A stretch of DNA of 64,000 bases. Origin: Acidipropionibacterium sp. GTDB lineage: Bacteria; Actinomycetota; Actinomycetes; Propionibacteriales; Propionibacteriaceae. The stretch spans positions 1 through 64,000 of the forward strand of contig JALCLH010000011.1 in the NCBI GenBank assembly GCA_022647765.1. Reading direction: 5' to 3'. Below, one piece after another: positions 1 to 8,676 of this stretch. The position numbers were made by a program, and so were the translations under genes. Numbering within the stretch: position 1 is the stretch's first letter; each line of letters begins with the position of its first letter. The notes beneath the pieces were generated by a model that was not told where the DNA came from, did not search any database, and saw only the letters and a list, made by a program, of their open reading frames with translations.

Positions 1-1088
1 ATCTGTGCGGGGTCCCAGACCGGTTCAGCACGCTCCGACCGCGGTCCCGGCGCTGTGCGCGGGGCCCGGTGAGGTGTGATCGTATCGATGATCTGGCCAT
101 CATCGAAAGCGGTCCCACTCCAGTGGAAATGATGCGCCAGATCGCCCGGCGCTTTGACCTGACGCGACCCGACGATGAACCGCAGACCGGCGGCGTCGAG
201 AGCCTCCAGATTGGTCACCGACAACATTCCCGCATCAGCCACCACGACCATGTCCGCCAGATCGTGAGCATCCTGGTAGGCGCTCACCACCGGGATCAAC
301 GTGGTCGTCTCGGCCTTGTTGCCGGGGAAACAACCGATCTGCAACGGGAAACCAGACCGATCGACCAGAAGCCCGATCACCAGCTGAGGATCCACGCGGC
401 GCTCCTTGGAATAGCCGACGCGACGCAGCCGGTCCTCCTTCTCAGCCTCGAAGTACAACGTCGTGACGTCGTAGAGAACCAGGGTGACGTCTCCGTCACC
501 AGCGGCATGACGGTGACAGCAGTCCTGGATCTGCTCGCGGTAGCCGAGCTCCTGGGCCGCGGCCAGATGCCGGTAGATCGTCGTGTGATGGGGCGGGTTC
601 TGACCCAGCCCGGTCAGGACCCGCCCGGCAGCCATCTTCGACGTGGGTTCGACGATCCGGGCCAGCACGACCTGCTCGAAGACCTGGTCGGCGACCACGT
701 CGAACCCCAGATGGCAGTAGGCGGTGTGCAGGACGTGCCACAACAGGTCCGAGGCCGTTGAGATGACCTGCGGGGCCCTGGTCAGTGGCGCGGGCTCGGG
801 TCGGTCGGCCGGTGAGCTGGAGAGCAACGCAGGCTGTGCATCAGTGGTGCCGGTGCTGCTGAACATGGTCTCTGCCGGCGTGGTGGGCTCCACGTCCTCC
901 AGGTCCAGCGGCGGCTGGTTGGTGTCACGGGCGATCTGAGCCCTGGCACTGGCCTTGAGCACCGCCAGTTCCTGGTCGGTGTGGGCTGATCCGATGTGAG
1001 CGATGATGACACGCCGGCCGTGGTGCTTGGCAACGATCTGCACCGCGAGCGCACCCGAGGCGGTGCGAACCGTCCGAATGTAGGCCAT
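1..1088 (-). CDS. IS1634/IS1549-type DDE transposase, 3' end cut by the window edge
   Basis: Read on the minus strand from the ATG at 1088, the frame stays open for about 360 residues to the window edge. It begins MAYIRTVRTASGALAVQ and contains YDVTTLYFE (first DDE aspartate), GYSKERR and VVVADAGMLS (second aspartate). These are hallmarks of the IS1634/IS1549 branch of IS4-type transposases, which catalyse cut-and-paste transposition. The C-terminal catalytic glutamate lies outside the window. The element has inserted in or beside a tyrosine-kinase gene whose tail survives at about 1200-1622. I cannot place both terminal repeats, so only the transposase is given. An open plus-strand frame at 69-761 is antisense to this gene and is not a gene. 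Confidence 0.85.
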   Translation of the reverse strand, partial: MAYIRTVRTASGALAVQIVAKHHGRRVIIAHIGSAHTDQELAVLKASARAQIARDTNQPPLDLEDVEPTTPAETMFSSTGTTDAQPALLSSSPADRPEPAPLTRAPQVISTASDLLWHVLHTAYCHLGFDVVADQVFEQVVLARIVEPTSKMAAGRVLTGLGQNPPHHTTIYRHLAAAQELGYREQIQDCCHRHAAGDGDVTLVLYDVTTLYFEAEKEDRLRRVGYSKERRVDPQLVIGLLVDRSGFPLQIGCFPGNKAETTTLIPVVSAYQDAHDLADMVVVADAGMLSVTNLEALDAAGLRFIVGSRQVKAPGDLAHHFHWSGTAFDDGQIIDTITPHRAPRTAPGPRSERAEPVWDPAQ

Positions 1089-1199
1089 GGGCCTACGATA
1101 CGGTGTCCACAGGCGGGCGTTAGTGCCCCACCACAGCCAGAATCCGAGACTGAACCCCTAGTCAGACGCACCTTGATAGCTGACTCACAGAAACATGCA

Positions 1200-1622
1200 T
1201 CAAGTCAGGCGACCCGGGAGATGCTGGGCCTGGCAATGGACGCGCTAGCCACAGTGAAGGGAACCGTGCTCGGAGTCATCCTCAACCGCGTTCCGACCAA
1301 GGGCGCGGGCAAGGTCTACTACGGGTACCGGTACACCGGCGAGTACTACCGCGACGAGAACGGTGCGAAACACAAGAAGCACCGGCAGCACTCTTCGGGC
1401 GGTAAGACCTCTGTGCGCTCCTTGGCTGGAGTCGCGGCATCTGTGGCCGCCAGCGGTGCCCACAATGCGGATCAGGTAACGGGGAGCACCGAAGCACCGG
1501 ATGCCTTTGCTGAGGACGACGCACGCGAGGAGAGCGTCAGGACCTCGGTTCTGCCCGTCGTCCCCGATCGGAAGGCTGAGCCCACAGGAAGCGCTCGAGT
1601 TCCACGCCGACTGCAGCGATGA
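1200..1622 (+). pseudogene. C-terminal remnant of a second EPS tyrosine autokinase
   Basis: The plus strand encodes REMLGLAMDALATVKG, GTVLGVILNRVP and a Tyr-rich tail (KVYYGYRYTGEYYRD), then a charged C-terminus. This is the usual end of a Wzc/CapB-type bacterial tyrosine kinase: the last strand of the P-loop domain, then the autophosphorylated tyrosine cluster. It parallels the full copy at 21015-22640 (KIAGIVLNRAASS, then a YGYEYTDSEY cluster). Walker A, Walker A' and the membrane part are missing. The reading runs out upstream into the IS1634-like element, so an insertion or deletion removed the first three quarters of the gene. I infer a second, now dead, EPS co-polymerase/kinase. Confidence 0.7.
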
Positions 1623-1859
1623 TTCGCTTGCCCGGTGCGGGCATGACGAGCGTTGTTCTGAAACTCAAATTTTACAACGTCCTTGCGTGTACTACCCGGG
1701 CCAGCAGTCGGTCCGCTTGATGCAGTTTTCGTTCAGCGAGCATGGAACCTGCCCCGGTAATCGGAGTATTGCAGTATCGGCCACATGGACGAATTCTCGG
1801 CACACCAAAACAGCTTGGGATAGCACAGCGCATAAGCGTACGACTCGGCAAAATTGGAA

Positions 1860-2900
1860 TCAACGGACGATCGACTTGAACGTCTCCGCCACAGCCGTCG
1901 CACTCGGCGTCCAATCCACATGGCCTGACATGACTGGACTGCCGGAAATGTTTCTTATTGCCTCACGCCATGCAATTGGGTCAAGTGGATGGTCAACATA
2001 AGCCGCAACAGCTTCCCGGCCGATGTCACGAAACACTGCCAGGTCGGAGACAATGCACGGTGTTCCTGCAGCCACCGCCTCGACGAGTGGCAGCCCAAAT
2101 CCCTCGAAGATGCTTGGGAATAGTAGCACCCGCGCCTTGCGGTACAGTTCGTTGAGTTCATCGTCGGATACGAATCCGAGATGCCGAACCCGTGGGCCGG
2201 AGCCATTCATCACTTCGTCGACTTCGCCTGCGTAGTTGGGTCCCACGAGCAGAAGTTCGCTCGGAGTGCCATCATCTTTCGAGCTTCTCTCCTGAAATGC
2301 GCGGACGATCGTTGACACATTCTTGTGGGGCAGCATGGACCCGACATAAAGGGCAAAGTCTTCGCGGTCGCCCGCATTGGGTACGTCATCACATACGCCG
2401 TCTAGCACCAACTTTGGACCGGCGACCTGGCAACCCCGTGCCAAGTCGCCGTACCACCGGATCAGGTCCAGCATCGTGCTATCACTGACCGCAAAGACGG
2501 CATCAGTCATATACAACGACCGTCTGAGAGTAGCAAGATATCTTAGGTGTCGTTGTGTCCCGTAGACTCCAGGCGCGACTAGCGGGCCGATGTCGTGCAC
2601 GATCATGCCCGATGGCACACCAGTTACGGACACCGGTTCAGGTGCAGGGAACAGAACGGCGTCGGCTGCCTGATCTCGGACGAGACTCGGAACCTTCAGC
2701 TGACGCCATGTGATCCGGCGAACAGGGTCGTTGAAGCGCTGGTTCGTCCGAATAACGTCCGCACCCCCCCAATCGTCTTCATTGTCGACAGCAACCAGTA
2801 CTGATACGTCCAAGTCGGACCGAGCGCTAGCGGCCATTACGAAGTGGGTTGTGTAGCTCCTGATTCCGGCCTGACCTGACTTCACCATTGTGGCATCCAC
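1860..2900 (-). CDS. GT4-family glycosyltransferase (EPS)
   Basis: 346 residues from a GTG at 2900. The C-terminal half has the GT4 signature: LYVGSMLPHKN (nucleotide-sugar loop), VRHLGFVSDDEL, and the conserved PSIFEGFGLPLVEA acidic motif. The N-terminus (DATMVKSGQAGIRSY) is the acceptor-side Rossmann start. It probably adds a sugar to the lipid-linked EPS repeat on the inner face of the membrane. It lies 20 bp downstream of the GT2 gene on the same strand, so the two are probably co-transcribed. The good ribosome site (AGGAG) and an ATG at 2913 are one base out of frame with this ORF; see findings. Family certain, donor and acceptor unknown. Confidence 0.85.
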   Translation of the reverse strand: MDATMVKSGQAGIRSYTTHFVMAASARSDLDVSVLVAVDNEDDWGGADVIRTNQRFNDPVRRITWRQLKVPSLVRDQAADAVLFPAPEPVSVTGVPSGMIVHDIGPLVAPGVYGTQRHLRYLATLRRSLYMTDAVFAVSDSTMLDLIRWYGDLARGCQVAGPKLVLDGVCDDVPNAGDREDFALYVGSMLPHKNVSTIVRAFQERSSKDDGTPSELLLVGPNYAGEVDEVMNGSGPRVRHLGFVSDDELNELYRKARVLLFPSIFEGFGLPLVEAVAAGTPCIVSDLAVFRDIGREAVAAYVDHPLDPIAWREAIRNISGSPVMSGHVDWTPSATAVAETFKSIVR

Positions 2901-2919
2901 GAGCCAGTTTCATATCTCC

Positions 2920-3909
2920 TCAATTCGTCGTAAGACTGCTGGCCGAGTCTCGGCGGTCACGGCGATGCTGGCGCAATGCCCTTGCTCCCCTGATCGTCGA
3001 ATCCACTACGATTTTGCAGCCGAGCCTGCCTACAACTCCTGTGAAGACCGCACCTTTTAGGAGCGGAGGATCGCCGGGGAAGTGCTTTTTGTAGTACAGC
3101 CACATCGACCGATGAAAATGCCAATTGAGCTTCGGTGAACGATGTTCACCGGAAACAGCACTCTTCAGATGCATAGCCTCGAATGACCCGTCGTAAAAGG
3201 TCTTCCATCCAGCTTCAGCTATGCGCTTACACAGGTCGAGATCCTCCCCGTACATCCAGAAGTCTTCGTCGAATCCACCAACCGCCTCGAGGGCTGTGCG
3301 ACGTATGAGCATGAACGCCCCGTTAACCGCGTCGACCACACCTTCATCGAAATCATCAACACCGGTCGAGTGATATCCGGCACTCTTTTTCTTCCCCATG
3401 AAGAGGTACTCAAATGCTAGTCTTGGATTCGGAAAGCTGCGTTTCGCCGCTTCGTCGAGGCTACCGTCGGACCTCACGAGCCTGCATCCGATGATGCCCA
3501 CGTCCGAGCGATCAGTGTACCGTTCGATCAGGCTTAGGATCGTTTCAGGAGTTACTGCAGCATCGGGATTCAGCAGCAGGACCCACGGTGCATCGCTTTG
3601 CCCAAGGGCGACGTTGTTGGCATGACCGAACCCGGAGTTCCAACCGATCTCGATGGGGTGAACCTGCTGGTCGAGCCCGGTGAGGCGTTCAATTACGTCG
3701 TCAGACGAGTCATTGTCGGCCACATATACATTGAAGTTGGCATCAGGCATATGTAGGTCGACAAATGGTGCAACGCAGTTTGAAACCATTTCTGCACAGT
3801 TGTACGCGACTACGATCACATCGACCTGGAGCGAAGGCGTCAACCCGGCGTCGTCGCTCATGTTTTCCTGATCACCTTGCATCGCATCCTCGACTTCCGA
3901 AGTTCTCAT
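2920..3909 (-). CDS. GT2-family (rhamnosyltransferase-like) glycosyltransferase
   Basis: GT-A fold protein of about 329 residues. It starts with VDVIVVAYNCAEMV and has VYVADNDSSDD (nucleotide-binding), NSGFGHANNVAL, LLLNPDA (the metal-binding DXD equivalent) and the late acidic motif FWMYGEDLDLCKR with the preceding GGFDE. This is the WbbL/rhamnosyltransferase style of GT2. Two starts are possible: ATG at 3909 (preceded by GAAGAG) or ATG at 3861 (preceded by AGGA). The catalytic domain starts about 30 residues into the longer form, so the later start would cost nothing. It lies between two other glycosyltransferases on the same strand. Substrate not predictable from sequence. Confidence 0.88.
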   Translation of the reverse strand: MRTSEVEDAMQGDQENMSDDAGLTPSLQVDVIVVAYNCAEMVSNCVAPFVDLHMPDANFNVYVADNDSSDDVIERLTGLDQQVHPIEIGWNSGFGHANNVALGQSDAPWVLLLNPDAAVTPETILSLIERYTDRSDVGIIGCRLVRSDGSLDEAAKRSFPNPRLAFEYLFMGKKKSAGYHSTGVDDFDEGVVDAVNGAFMLIRRTALEAVGGFDEDFWMYGEDLDLCKRIAEAGWKTFYDGSFEAMHLKSAVSGEHRSPKLNWHFHRSMWLYYKKHFPGDPPLLKGAVFTGVVGRLGCKIVVDSTIRGARALRQHRRDRRDSASSLTTN

Positions 3910-4008
3910 GATCACTCTTCACTGCGTGCCGCGGAGACCTACTCAGGTCATGCGGACTATCCTCTAGCACCTTGAGAGTCGAAATCCCGGGGTACCATTC
4001 TCAATCTG

Positions 4009-5088
4009 CTAGATTGCCCTTGTTGCGTCGTCAAGTCTGATTCTCACATAGCCTGGTTCACTGGAGCGTTGCTTGTAGAGCATGTAGCCATCTCGCACGC
4101 CCAAAACTTCCCAGCGGCGTCGGAGAATAATGCCACGGACCATCATATAAAGAGATTTGAGTGGAATTGACAGTTTCCACAACCCACGCGCTCGATCACG
4201 GAAGAGAAGGGAACTCCAGACATAGTAGGAGAGAATCTTCGACGAGCCAGCAGACTTGCCAGAGGCGCCGCCGACGTGGAAGACGTGCGAGTACGGGCAC
4301 ATGGCCAGCTTCCAGCCCGACGATTGAAGCCTGAGACACACGTCAGCATCTTCCCAGTACATGAAGAACTGCTCATCGAATAGGCCGATCTCGAACATCG
4401 CGTCGATCCGCAACGCCACTGCTGCGAACGTCACGTAGTCGATCCGACCGTCTTCGACACTCTTGGAATATTGGTGCGTGGTACCCAACCATGGGCTGAA
4501 GCGTCCACCGGCGGATTGGACCCGAGTGTGGTCCGTTGCAGCATCCTGATCGCCGTCCCAGTCCAGCAGGATGCTCCCGACAGCGCCGAACTTGGATTTC
4601 GTCCTGAGAGTCTGGACTGCCGACTGAATCGCTCCCTGCGAGGCCACTGCGTCGGAGTTCAGGAGGTAGACGAAGCGCACTTGGGGAAGTTTGTCCTTGA
4701 TCCAATGTAGCGCGACATTGTGGCCGGCACCGAATCCGCGATTCTCATCAACCGGAAGTACATGCACCGATGCGTCCTCGGTGAAAGGTGTAGTGAGTTC
4801 GTTGAAGGACTTCTCCGTTGACTCATTGTCGACGATGAGGACCTGGCACTCGGGACATGTTCGTCGACAACTCTGGGCGGCGACAATTGTCTCCGCTTGA
4901 CCACGCCAATTCAGGATAACTGCCACAGTGTCCGCAGCTGGCTGAGTGTGGTGGTCCGACGAGTTCTCTGCTGCGTCTTCGCTTTCTGTAGATGTGACCA
5001 CTCTGGCGATGGCCTCGGTTTTCGGACGGAACGGCGCTGAGCTGACGTCAAGCCCCGTGCCCTGACGCTGCATGTCTGATGGCTTCAA
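4009..5088 (-). CDS. GT2-family (WbbL-like) glycosyltransferase
   Basis: 359 residues from a TTG at 5088, chosen because AGGAG sits about 8 bases upstream. An alternative ATG is at 5073. After a poorly conserved leader of about 55 residues comes the GT-A domain: VAVILNWRGQ, VLIVDNEST, NRGFGAGHNVAL, YLLNSDA, GLFDEQFFMYWEDADVCLR. The ED motif near residue 255 is the catalytic-base region of this family. It is probably the first gene of a minus-strand transcript 5088 to 1860. It resembles the next gene in layout but is too diverged to be a recent duplicate. Role inferred as adding one residue of the EPS repeat unit. Confidence 0.87.
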   Translation of the reverse strand: MKPSDMQRQGTGLDVSSAPFRPKTEAIARVVTSTESEDAAENSSDHHTQPAADTVAVILNWRGQAETIVAAQSCRRTCPECQVLIVDNESTEKSFNELTTPFTEDASVHVLPVDENRGFGAGHNVALHWIKDKLPQVRFVYLLNSDAVASQGAIQSAVQTLRTKSKFGAVGSILLDWDGDQDAATDHTRVQSAGGRFSPWLGTTHQYSKSVEDGRIDYVTFAAVALRIDAMFEIGLFDEQFFMYWEDADVCLRLQSSGWKLAMCPYSHVFHVGGASGKSAGSSKILSYYVWSSLLFRDRARGLWKLSIPLKSLYMMVRGIILRRRWEVLGVRDGYMLYKQRSSEPGYVRIRLDDATRAI

Positions 5089-5447
5089 GTCGACTCTCCT
5101 CAGGCCGTAGCGACAGCGGCAAAGTTATCTCTGTCGATGGCTGTGTGCTCGTTCGCCAGCTTCTCCCGATCCGCGGGCCGGACACCGAAATGAAGACTTG
5201 GAACTTCACCACGGTGAGGTCAACGAGGCGTAGCGCCTTGAAGAGCCCAGAACGGATAGCAGAAGCTGGGCAGCAATCTATCAGTATCGTCGCTCGATCT
5301 CACACTTCCGTCCTAGCGTGCGGCCAGCCAACGTGTGAAGACCTACTCGAGCACGATCCGTCCCAACCTTGGTGTTTCGTCGTTGAGTGTGCGGGATAGG
5401 GGCTCCTGTGTTGCTGATAGTGCTCCTGACTTGGCAGGATAGGGCTT
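5089..5447. other. No gene; upstream region of the GT2 operon next to the IS4 element
   Basis: About 360 bp between the leftward GT2 start and the left end of the IS4 element. I see no credible coding frame or RNA. The promoter of the minus-strand glycosyltransferase set should lie in the part next to 5088, but no clear -35/-10 pair stands out. Confidence 0.5.
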
Positions 5448-7048
5448 GTCTAGGGGTCGGTATCGGTCACCAGCGGGGAGTGCCCTCAAGATGGAGACCA
5501 CCGCAATGCGGTTCGGTTAAGGCAGGGGTAGGACTGTCAAGAAGGTGGGCATCTCGGCGTGGCGCAGCCCCCAACAAGCAGCAGCCCTTGTCACAGTGGG
5601 ACACGTCCTGCAAGACACGTCCTCCCAGACAAGAGCTGCCATGCCGAATCATGCCACCCCGCCAGCCACCCACGAACCCGACGGCGTGTTCGCCCCGGCC
5701 CACCTCGGCGAACTCACCACCACCATCCCACCCGAGATGATCGACGCCATCCTGGACCAGACCGCGACCACCCAACACCGCGTGCGACGCCTGCCCTCCC
5801 GCCTGGTGGTCTACCTCATCCTCGCCGGCGCCCTGTACCCAGGCCAGGCCTGGACCGCTGTGTGGAACCGACTGACCGCAGGCCTTCCCCACCCGATCCC
5901 TCACCCCGCGAAATCATCGATCAGCCAAGCCATGCGCCGCCTGGGACCGGCACCCCTGAAAGCCCTGTTCCGCCTCCTGGCCGGCCCCGGAGCCTGCCTG
6001 CCCACCCAGCAGATTCGCTGCGCCGGACGCCTTGTCGCAGCGATCGACGGCACCCAGATCGCGATACCCGACACACCCGCCAACCGGGCCTGCTATCCCA
6101 AGCAGCCCGTCAGGGCGACCAGTGAGCTGGGATACCCGATGATCCGGATGCTCGCCCTGGTCGCGGTGGGCACCCGCCACCTCATCGACGTCGTGTGGGG
6201 CTCCGACCGGGTCTCGGAGAAGGCCTACACCACCCGCCTGACCACCGCGATGAGCCCGGGCATGCCGATCCTCGGCGACCGGAACTTCGCCGCGATCGGC
6301 CTGTACACCGCGATCACCGCTGCCGGCGCGGACTTCCTGATCCGCGGGCTGACCGGACCCCGGGCGTTGACACTACTGGTGCTGGAGCGCCTGGGCGACG
6401 GTTCGTGGATCTCGCGGGCCGGGACTGTGAGGGTGAGGGTCATCGACGCCGAGATCCAGGTGACGCCCACCGACCGGGCGGGTCACCCGATACCCGGTGA
6501 GGCCACCATCCACCGGTACCGCCTGATCACCATCCTGCTGGACCCGGCCCAGGCCGGGGCCGACGAGTTGATCCGGTTGTATCACCGGCGTTGGCAGATC
6601 GAGACGGTCTACTGCGAGGTGAAGTCCACGATCCTGGGCGGGCGGGTCCTGCGCGGGCGCTATCCCGCCGCGGTGTCCCAGGAGGTGTGGGGACTGGTGG
6701 CGGTCTATCAGGTCCTGCGGATCGCGATGTCGGATGCGATCGGGGACCGGCCCGAGGTGAGCGCTGATCGGCTCTCATTTACGATCGCGGTGCGGACCGC
6801 TCAGGACCAGATCATCCTGGCCACTGGTGCGATAGCGGGCGCGAGGGTGGATCTGGTGGGCCGGATCGGGGCGGCGGTGCTCGATGATCTGTTACCGCGG
6901 CGGGGGCCCAGGACTCGGCCCAGGGTCCTGAAGCGTGGTACGTCGAAGTACCACGCTGCTGGGGGTGCTGATTTGCGCACTGTTGCCGGCCGAACGCTGG
7001 TGTCGCAGCAGTAGTGCCCAACCGCCTGAGCCCAGCACACCCCTAGAC
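5448..7048 (+). mobile_element. IS4-family insertion sequence, apparently complete
   Basis: A 1.6-kb unit containing one intact transposase gene. GTCTAGGGGT at 5448-5457 is perfectly repeated in inverted orientation at 7039-7048 and is taken as the terminal repeat core. No target-site duplication was recognised. It separates the GT2/GT4 operon from the Wzy-like gene. The exact ends are uncertain by some tens of bases. Confidence 0.55.
5545..7014 (+). CDS. IS4-family transposase, full length
   Basis: Up to 489 residues; the ATG at 5641 (MPNHATPPATH) is a likely real start and gives 457. The N-terminal domain resembles the IS4 N-terminal family (FAPAHLGELT ... RRLPSRLVVYLILAGAL). The DDE core is intact: AIDGTQIAIPDT (D1), PILGDRNFAAIG (D2) and the IS4 signature Y-x2-R-x3-E-x6-K seen as YHRRWQIETVYCEVK. 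The C-terminus has no truncation, so the element could still be active. Nothing suggests a fused cargo gene. Confidence 0.92.
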   Translation: MGISAWRSPQQAAALVTVGHVLQDTSSQTRAAMPNHATPPATHEPDGVFAPAHLGELTTTIPPEMIDAILDQTATTQHRVRRLPSRLVVYLILAGALYPGQAWTAVWNRLTAGLPHPIPHPAKSSISQAMRRLGPAPLKALFRLLAGPGACLPTQQIRCAGRLVAAIDGTQIAIPDTPANRACYPKQPVRATSELGYPMIRMLALVAVGTRHLIDVVWGSDRVSEKAYTTRLTTAMSPGMPILGDRNFAAIGLYTAITAAGADFLIRGLTGPRALTLLVLERLGDGSWISRAGTVRVRVIDAEIQVTPTDRAGHPIPGEATIHRYRLITILLDPAQAGADELIRLYHRRWQIETVYCEVKSTILGGRVLRGRYPAAVSQEVWGLVAVYQVLRIAMSDAIGDRPEVSADRLSFTIAVRTAQDQIILATGAIAGARVDLVGRIGAAVLDDLLPRRGPRTRPRVLKRGTSKYHAAGGADLRTVAGRTLVSQQ

Positions 7049-7274
7049 ATGAGCTGCCTTGTTTCCCCCCAAGAGGGACGGCTTGTGTCCTCCGGAGGCG
7101 CGGGCCCGGTGGCCGAGCCGTTCAGTGGTGGTAAACACGGTCCACGAGGTGAAATGGTCAATCGGGTCCCGCCCAGTGAGTGGTTCTAGATGCCATAGCA
7201 CTGCTGCCCCTGCGGGGACGCGCAGCGTCGGGATGGAGGTTTAAGGCTAGGATCTGACTGCTAGTTCAGGTGGC

Positions 7275-8636
7275 GTGCTTGGCCACGGGTCACAGATGGG
7301 AAGTTATGTAGTGGAGTTTGCGTTTTGGATTGTGACCGTAGCAGTGCTTGCTGCTTCTCTGTGGAAGATCGTTATAGCGCATGACTATTTTTCGATATAC
7401 ACATACATTGTTTTGGGGGTCTATGTTCCATTATTCCTATATCTGAAGGGTTGGTCAACATACATCACTGAGGCACCATCCGATCGCTTTTATCTGATTT
7501 TCGTAGAATTTGGCGTTGTTCTCCTGTTCTCGCTAGTTATGGGGAGTAGGGTTCCGCTACGGGTACCTGGGAAAATTATACCCCGCCGTTCCACTGTATG
7601 GGCACTTTGGGTGGCGGTCGTCTATGCCATATTTTGTCTGCTTGAGAATTATCTAGGATCAGGGTTGCTTCTTCCGGCCCTCTCGGGGGTAGATATCCAT
7701 ACGTATCGCGCGCCGCTCGTGTGGTATGTAACTGAGAGCATCTATGCAGTCATTATTGTAAACGTTATAGCTGCAATGTGCACAAGGGGGGCTCTGCGCT
7801 TGGGTCACATAGCTGCTGTTTTTGCAATTATGTTCCTTTATGTTTTCGGAAAGGCGGCGCGCATGAGCGTCGCTATCGTAGTTGCTCAAGCATTGTCTAT
7901 GATGCTATTTGTCTATTTGCAGAGAATCCGAAAAAGACACCACGGGGGACGTTGGCGTTCTATTTTAATCGGATTGTCCATTGTTGTACTGAGTGTGTAC
8001 TTTTTTACGACAGTGGGGAATACCAGATCAAATCAATTCGGGTCGTATCAGATGGATTATTCGACAGAAATTGGGTACACGGGCCCGAAGCTGTGGGGAG
8101 ATTGGCTTCCGTGGTACTACGGGTACTTTCCCATGTCATTCAACAATCTGAACCTAAGCATTCTATCTTCTCCGGGGCCACTCGACTTTTTTGGCATTCA
8201 TACATTCAAACTACTCTACTTCGGTGTCTTGCAGTTCGATAACGTATTCGGATTGGATGCGTATGAAGCACTTAACTCTTCGGTTCACCTTACCGGGGCG
8301 GCCGCTGTCCCGACGGGATTTTGGGATCTTTACTTCGACTATCATGAATTCGTGATTATCCCGTTGGCTCTTGGGATTCTAGCTTATAGTATATTGCGTA
8401 CACGTTCCATATCAACGAAGGCGCGGCCAGAGAACCTGGTTGTATATTTCTTTTGGGTGCCAATGTGGATGTTCATGTCGTTTCAATCGTTCCCGTATGA
8501 AGGTTCCGTTCTTACTTCGGGTTTTGCGGCATGGGTAGCAACACGATGGGGATTCTCTTTCAGGAGCGAGCCTGAGAGCGATACTGATTCTCTTTCGGTA
8601 GGTGACCATAAGCCGAGTCTTACTGCTGAGTCCTAA
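7275..8636 (+). CDS. Wzy-like EPS/O-antigen repeat-unit polymerase
   Basis: About 450 residues, almost entirely hydrophobic, with roughly ten membrane segments (for example FWIVTVAVLAASLWKIV and LRLGHIAAVFAIMFLYVF) and one large non-membrane loop around residues 250-330. That layout and size match oligosaccharide repeat-unit polymerases, which join lipid-linked repeats outside the membrane. Wzy proteins lack strong motifs, so the call rests on topology and on the EPS context. The start is GTG 7275 or ATG 7296. Its GC content is visibly far below its neighbours and AT-ending codons are common, which suggests acquisition with a foreign EPS cassette. The ISAs1 element begins 41 bp after the stop. 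Confidence 0.75.
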   Translation: MLGHGSQMGSYVVEFAFWIVTVAVLAASLWKIVIAHDYFSIYTYIVLGVYVPLFLYLKGWSTYITEAPSDRFYLIFVEFGVVLLFSLVMGSRVPLRVPGKIIPRRSTVWALWVAVVYAIFCLLENYLGSGLLLPALSGVDIHTYRAPLVWYVTESIYAVIIVNVIAAMCTRGALRLGHIAAVFAIMFLYVFGKAARMSVAIVVAQALSMMLFVYLQRIRKRHHGGRWRSILIGLSIVVLSVYFFTTVGNTRSNQFGSYQMDYSTEIGYTGPKLWGDWLPWYYGYFPMSFNNLNLSILSSPGPLDFFGIHTFKLLYFGVLQFDNVFGLDAYEALNSSVHLTGAAAVPTGFWDLYFDYHEFVIIPLALGILAYSILRTRSISTKARPENLVVYFFWVPMWMFMSFQSFPYEGSVLTSGFAAWVATRWGFSFRSEPESDTDSLSVGDHKPSLTAES

Positions 8637-8676
8637 CGCTTGATAAGATTTGCTTCTTATCCCTAGGGCACGTGGA

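Noticed and set aside
69..761. Plus-strand open frame of 230 codons at the left end
   Set aside because: Antisense to the IS1634-like transposase, whose DDE motifs are read on the minus strand.
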